9,703 nucleotides of DNA from the NCBI GenBank assembly GCA_016205085.1, contig JACQJN010000208.1, positions 1 to 9,703 on the forward strand. The letters are read 5' to 3'. This DNA is from Elusimicrobiota bacterium (GTDB lineage Bacteria; Elusimicrobiota; Elusimicrobia; JACQJN01). A program made the position numbers and the translations under genes. Positions 6,871 through 9,703 of this stretch are shown one piece after another. The notes beneath the pieces were generated by a model. It saw only the letters and a list, made by a program, of their open reading frames with translations, searched no databases and was not told where the DNA came from. Each line of letters starts with the position of its first letter. Position 1 is the first letter of the stretch.

Positions 6871-8433
6871 ATGAAATTCGGCTACAAGTTGTGCGCGTTC
6901 GTTTTGATTTTTACGGTTTGGGCTTCAGTCGGTCGAGCGGAAGAGATTACAGGACAAGAGGCTTGTAAGAAGCTTCTGGATAAGGCGGCCGGATTTATTT
7001 CCAAGAATTCAGCCGAATCTCTTTCCTGTTACAGCGTGGGGAAGGATTTGATGGTTAAGACTGACTCCAGCCAGGTGTTTTCTAAGCTGCAGTCTGAGCT
7101 ATTCCCTCAGGATGTGTTCATGGGCTATTCTGTTCGTCCTGCTCCTGATTTTACCGCGCCGGATTCAGGTCCGAAAAAACAGGACCAAGCGGCTGGTTTC
7201 AGAAGTGTGGTGGAAAAGGGAGTTGATTTTGATGGTGCGGGGGTTCATGCCAAAAATTTGGTCTCAGTAAATTCCGGGATTGTGCTGGCAAACTTTACAC
7301 CGGCTACATCCGGAGGCGTATTTTATCAGCAACCGGGAGCGGGCAGCGGAGCAGGCAACAAATCGGGGAAAAAGAAGGGCGGACAACCAGGTAGTGGCAG
7401 CGGTCAGCCTGGCAGTGGAAGTGGTCAGCCGGGAAACGGTTCGGGACAACCAGGGTCTGGGAATGGGGATGACGTTCCTCCTCCTGATGATAACCTTCCG
7501 GCCAAGCGTTCTCGCCCATCGGGCCCTCCCTCCACATTTCCTTCCTATCCACCAGATCTCCCTTATTATGACGACCGGGCGGATGGCACAGGTTATTGGC
7601 ATCTCTACACCGACTTTCTCGGCCGACCTTATAGGATGGGTTATGGAGAAATATCTCAGGACAAAGGTAAGAAGGTTTTCCAAAGGGGAGGAAGCAACAC
7701 TCAGATAGGGCAGGATTCCACCTATCGGTACACGCTCCAGAGTAAATCGTACCGCAACGTCTATGCCCTCTATTGGCGTTATGTGGGAAGGGACTGTGAT
7801 TCCTACGATACGGATCGTTGTCGGTATTGGGAGGTGCAGTACCGCTACTTCCTTTATGAGATTGAGACAATAGAGGCTAGAAGCATGGCTGTGGTCATAA
7901 ATTTTGCAAACGATCAGGCTCTCCTTCCCTGGGAAAAGGAGGAGTTTGAAGTCCAATATGATGGCTCTCAGATTGTCCTCAAACAGCGTCAGACGGCTTA
8001 CCGATATAGAGAAGATGGACCTTACATCGATCAAAAGCGGGGTGAGGCTACCCTTACATTGACCCAAGGGCAAAAGCTTCTCACTCCACCGGACCCGAAT
8101 GGAGTGGGATTAAGATTGGTGAAGCGTGGCAACTCTTTGTTCCTGGTGATTGAGGATAAATGGGCAAAGTACTACCAAGGAGAGGTTCTTGAAATTGATG
8201 TGGTGGTAAAGTGGGATAAGCCTTGGTCTCTAAGCAATCCCAAGGTTTACGAAGCTCATCCCTATCAAATGACGGGCCCCAGCGTAGAAATCCCGATACC
8301 AACGCAGAAATCAGGAGAGTATTGGGTGGATGGGTGGAAATTTAGACGGGCCGGTGGCCAAGGGAGTGTAGGAAGTAAAATCAGCAGCGGCGATTTGATT
8401 AATAAGGGTGAGGGGAACAAAATAAAGCTTTAG
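6871..8433 (+). CDS. Secreted protein with GQPGSGS-repeat linker and beta-rich C-terminal half
   Basis: A 520-aa protein I do not recognise. A clear signal peptide covers residues 1-23, with likely cleavage at GRA/EE. There is no lipobox and no later membrane span, so it is probably released to the periplasm or outside. Residues 24-90 form a small alpha/beta segment with C32 and C53. VDFDGAGVHAKNL (118-130) faintly recalls the FDG motif of the two upstream proteins. Residues 150-230 are a disordered linker: four tandem GQPGSGS-type heptads (171-198), then a Pro- and Asp-rich stretch. From ~235 to the end the chain is rich in Tyr, Trp and alternating hydrophobic residues, suggesting beta-strands. 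It includes a small Cys loop, CDSYDTDRC (309-317), that could form a disulfide. The gene starts 18 bases after the large membrane protein and is followed by a terminator, so it is the last gene of the cluster. Confidence 0.85.
   Translation: MKFGYKLCAFVLIFTVWASVGRAEEITGQEACKKLLDKAAGFISKNSAESLSCYSVGKDLMVKTDSSQVFSKLQSELFPQDVFMGYSVRPAPDFTAPDSGPKKQDQAAGFRSVVEKGVDFDGAGVHAKNLVSVNSGIVLANFTPATSGGVFYQQPGAGSGAGNKSGKKKGGQPGSGSGQPGSGSGQPGNGSGQPGSGNGDDVPPPDDNLPAKRSRPSGPPSTFPSYPPDLPYYDDRADGTGYWHLYTDFLGRPYRMGYGEISQDKGKKVFQRGGSNTQIGQDSTYRYTLQSKSYRNVYALYWRYVGRDCDSYDTDRCRYWEVQYRYFLYEIETIEARSMAVVINFANDQALLPWEKEEFEVQYDGSQIVLKQRQTAYRYREDGPYIDQKRGEATLTLTQGQKLLTPPDPNGVGLRLVKRGNSLFLVIEDKWAKYYQGEVLEIDVVVKWDKPWSLSNPKVYEAHPYQMTGPSVEIPIPTQKSGEYWVDGWKFRRAGGQGSVGSKISSGDLINKGEGNKIKL
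7381..7464 (+). repeat. Four tandem 21-bp repeats encoding GQPGSGS heptads
   Basis: The units read GQPGSGS, GQPGSGS, GQPGNGS and GQPGSGN and lie end to end in frame. The protein repeat is nearly exact but the codons vary freely between units (for example CAA/CAG, CCA/CCT/CCG and AGT/TCT for the same residue). The repeat is therefore old or kept at the protein level, not a recent slippage expansion. Confidence 0.85.
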
Positions 8434-8446
8434 GGCTTTATTTTTT
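8419..8446. terminator. Bidirectional intrinsic terminator between convergent operons
   Basis: AAAATAAAGC (8419-8428) pairs perfectly with GCTTTATTTT (8435-8444) around the loop TTTAGG. The + strand continues with more T, and the flanking A-run gives a U-run on the minus strand, so it can work in both directions. The stop codon of the 520-aa gene (8431-8433) lies in the loop. The mcsB stop codon (8438-8440 on the minus strand) lies in the right arm, so both genes end inside their terminator. Confidence 0.8.
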
Positions 8447-9490
8447 AAGTCTTCTTCGGAACAAAGTAGCGCGGAGAAGATCCCTTTCGGAAGGTTGAAG
8501 TTCTTTCTGAGCCACCATTTGGATGTGAGCAGGCTGGGCCAAAATTTGTAATTCATTCAGGTCTTCTAAAGTAGCAGGCATTTCCCAACCCAAAGAAAGA
8601 CCCATCCTGATATAGGAAAAATGCTGCATCGCCTCCTCAAAAGAGATGGAGCGGGCATGTGTTAGGATTCCTAAAGACCGGTACACCATATCTTCCGTTT
8701 TAATCCTCTGGGGTCCCTCCGCCAGATTCTTTTGGGTTTCTTTTTCTCTTTGGATAAGCGTTTGAACCACCTTCTCTAAATTATCGATGAACTCCTGCTC
8801 CTTGTGTCCTAGGGATGTGGCGTTTGAGATCTGAAAGAAATCTCCCATAACCTGGGTGCCTTCCCCATACAGGCCTCGCGCGACCAGGGAAAGGCGGCTT
8901 AAACCTTCCAAAACCCTATTGATTTGACCGGTGAGAGTCAGGGCCGGAAGGTGGACCAGGCAGGAGGCTCTTAGCCCCGTCCCCACGTTCGTGGGACAAG
9001 CGGTGAGATAGCCCAGTTTGGGATCGAAGGCATAACGAAGTTTTTTTCCCAGGTCATCCTCCAGGGCTTCCACGCGCTCCCAAGTCTCTTTTAGGGAGAG
9101 ACCCGGGCTTATCCCTTGGAGTCTTAGGTGGTCTTCTTCATTGATCATGACGCTCAAAATTTCCTTTTCCCCGATGGTCACGCCTCGGCTCTTATTTTCT
9201 GTCATCAGTTGATGGGAGATGAGGTGTCTTTCCATCAAAAATCTTCTGTCGGTGTGATCCAGATCCTCTAATTTTAAGTGGGCTCCTCGGGAGATGTGTT
9301 TGCTTTTCCGCAATGCTTCAAAGCTCACTTCCATCAGCTCTTTGAGCTCTTTGGGCTCCGCATGGTTGGGGAAGGGATAATCCGAGAGGTTTCGGGCCAG
9401 GCGGATGCGGGAGGAGAGAACGGTTCCCACTTCCGGCCCCGTGGCGGAGGCCCAGCCCATTTTAAATTTCAACATGTTGTGCAGTTGCAT
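8438..9490 (-). CDS. mcsB: Protein-arginine kinase McsB
   Basis: A 350-aa cytosolic ATP:guanido phosphotransferase-family enzyme that phosphorylates arginine side chains on proteins. In Bacillus this marks misfolded proteins and the CtsR repressor for ClpCP. Seen: SSRIRLARNL (26-35), the nucleotide-binding opening; NEEDHLRLQ (117-125), carrying the catalytic acidic residues and guanidinium contacts; CPTNVGTGLRAS (165-176) with the catalytic-pocket cysteine C165; and FQISNATSLG (219-228). RDLLRA (336-341) matches the RDxxRA phospho-arginine-sensing motif of McsB, which animal arginine and creatine kinases lack. Length is normal for the family. The ATG at 9490 follows the mcsA stop by one base, with a GGAAAG ribosome site inside the end of mcsA, so translation is probably coupled. 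clpC, often next in Firmicutes, is absent downstream. The stop codon lies in the terminator stem. Confidence 0.95.
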   Translation of the reverse strand: MQLHNMLKFKMGWASATGPEVGTVLSSRIRLARNLSDYPFPNHAEPKELKELMEVSFEALRKSKHISRGAHLKLEDLDHTDRRFLMERHLISHQLMTENKSRGVTIGEKEILSVMINEEDHLRLQGISPGLSLKETWERVEALEDDLGKKLRYAFDPKLGYLTACPTNVGTGLRASCLVHLPALTLTGQINRVLEGLSRLSLVARGLYGEGTQVMGDFFQISNATSLGHKEQEFIDNLEKVVQTLIQREKETQKNLAEGPQRIKTEDMVYRSLGILTHARSISFEEAMQHFSYIRMGLSLGWEMPATLEDLNELQILAQPAHIQMVAQKELQPSERDLLRATLFRRRLKK

Positions 9491-9491
9491 A

Positions 9492-9703
9492 TTAGCTTTC
9501 CAGCCGGCGGATTTGATCTCTTAGGTCAGCTGCCTTTTCAAAATCCTCTTTTTTAATGGCCAGGGCCAGTTCTTTTTTAAGCCTCTCCATCTCCGCGGCC
9601 TTGGTTTTGGAGTTTGCTCCCGTGGACGGGGAGGCGTATTGTTTGCCTTGGTGTTGGGAAGATCCGTGTACCCGTCTGATCAAGTTTCCCAGAACGGGGG
9701 CGA
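9492..9703 (-). CDS. mcsA: McsA, activator of protein-arginine kinase (C-terminal part, cut by window edge)
   Basis: Only the last ~70 residues are present; the frame stays open to the right edge, so the gene continues outside the window. The visible part has RRVHGSSQHQGK, matching the conserved HG..QH.GK stretch of McsA. A Ser/Lys linker follows, then a UVR motif: ERLKKELALAIKKEDFEKAA followed by DLRDQIRRLE, an alpha-hairpin also found in UvrB, UvrC and ClpC and used for protein-protein contacts. McsA binds and activates McsB; its N-terminal zinc-binding CxxC repeats would lie outside the window. A TTG at 9683 is in frame but is internal, since conserved-looking McsA sequence (PVLGNLI) continues upstream of it. 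The stop codon lies one base before the mcsB start. Confidence 0.88.
   Translation of the reverse strand, partial: APVLGNLIRRVHGSSQHQGKQYASPSTGANSKTKAAEMERLKKELALAIKKEDFEKAADLRDQIRRLES

Noticed and set aside
7264..8073. 269-codon open frame on the minus strand
   Set aside because: It lies wholly inside the 520-aa secreted protein gene, and its translation is Arg/Ile/Pro-rich with no recognisable domain. The + strand gene has a signal peptide, a ribosome site and a terminator.

Overview
The window (9703 bases, base composition that looks near 50% GC, not computed) comes from a bacterium. It probably belongs to a deep-branching Gram-negative candidate lineage such as Omnitrophota or Elusimicrobiota. 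That placement is an inference from three things: a protein-arginine kinase pair (mcsA-mcsB) outside an obvious Firmicute context, large exported proteins I cannot match to any named family, and a GC-rich CCTGCCTGCC/GGCAGGCAGG palindrome of a kind I associate from memory with candidate-phylum genomes. None of this was checked by a search.

Layout. Bases 1-218 hold no convincing gene. They form a compact fold of nested inverted repeats with hairpins and a perfect 20-bp palindrome inside. A class I SAM-dependent methyltransferase (219-944, +) follows. Twelve bases later comes a fused formimidoyltransferase-cyclodeaminase (957-2597, +). Its first ~52 codons are a tract of direct repeats and hairpins that probably does not belong to the enzyme; GTG 1113 is a plausible true start. 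A short gap with a potential nested RNA fold (2588-2640) leads into three tightly spaced + strand genes (2674-8433): a 225-aa exported or membrane protein, a 1162-aa multi-domain membrane protein and a 520-aa secreted protein. All three start with a Sec-type signal sequence. A strong hairpin terminator at 8419-8446 closes the cluster and also serves the convergent minus-strand operon. That operon runs in from the right edge and holds the C-terminal end of mcsA (9492-9703) and complete mcsB (8438-9490).

How the genes work together. The methyltransferase and FTCD may be co-transcribed, but nothing shows a shared pathway. FTCD links histidine breakdown (formiminoglutamate) to the folate one-carbon pool, yet no hut genes are visible here. 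McsA and McsB are the activator and kinase that phosphorylate arginines on proteins and mark them for ClpCP; clpC does not follow mcsB.

The most unusual part is the three-gene exported cluster. The first two proteins share a GHxxFDG motif in the same position after the signal peptide. The large protein has about eight further hydrophobic segments, a BON-like domain and a C-terminal domain that looks like a metallopeptidase fold without its catalytic residues. The third protein has a GQPGSGS-repeat linker and a beta-rich C-terminal half. I infer an uncharacterised envelope-associated system whose function cannot be read from sequence alone.
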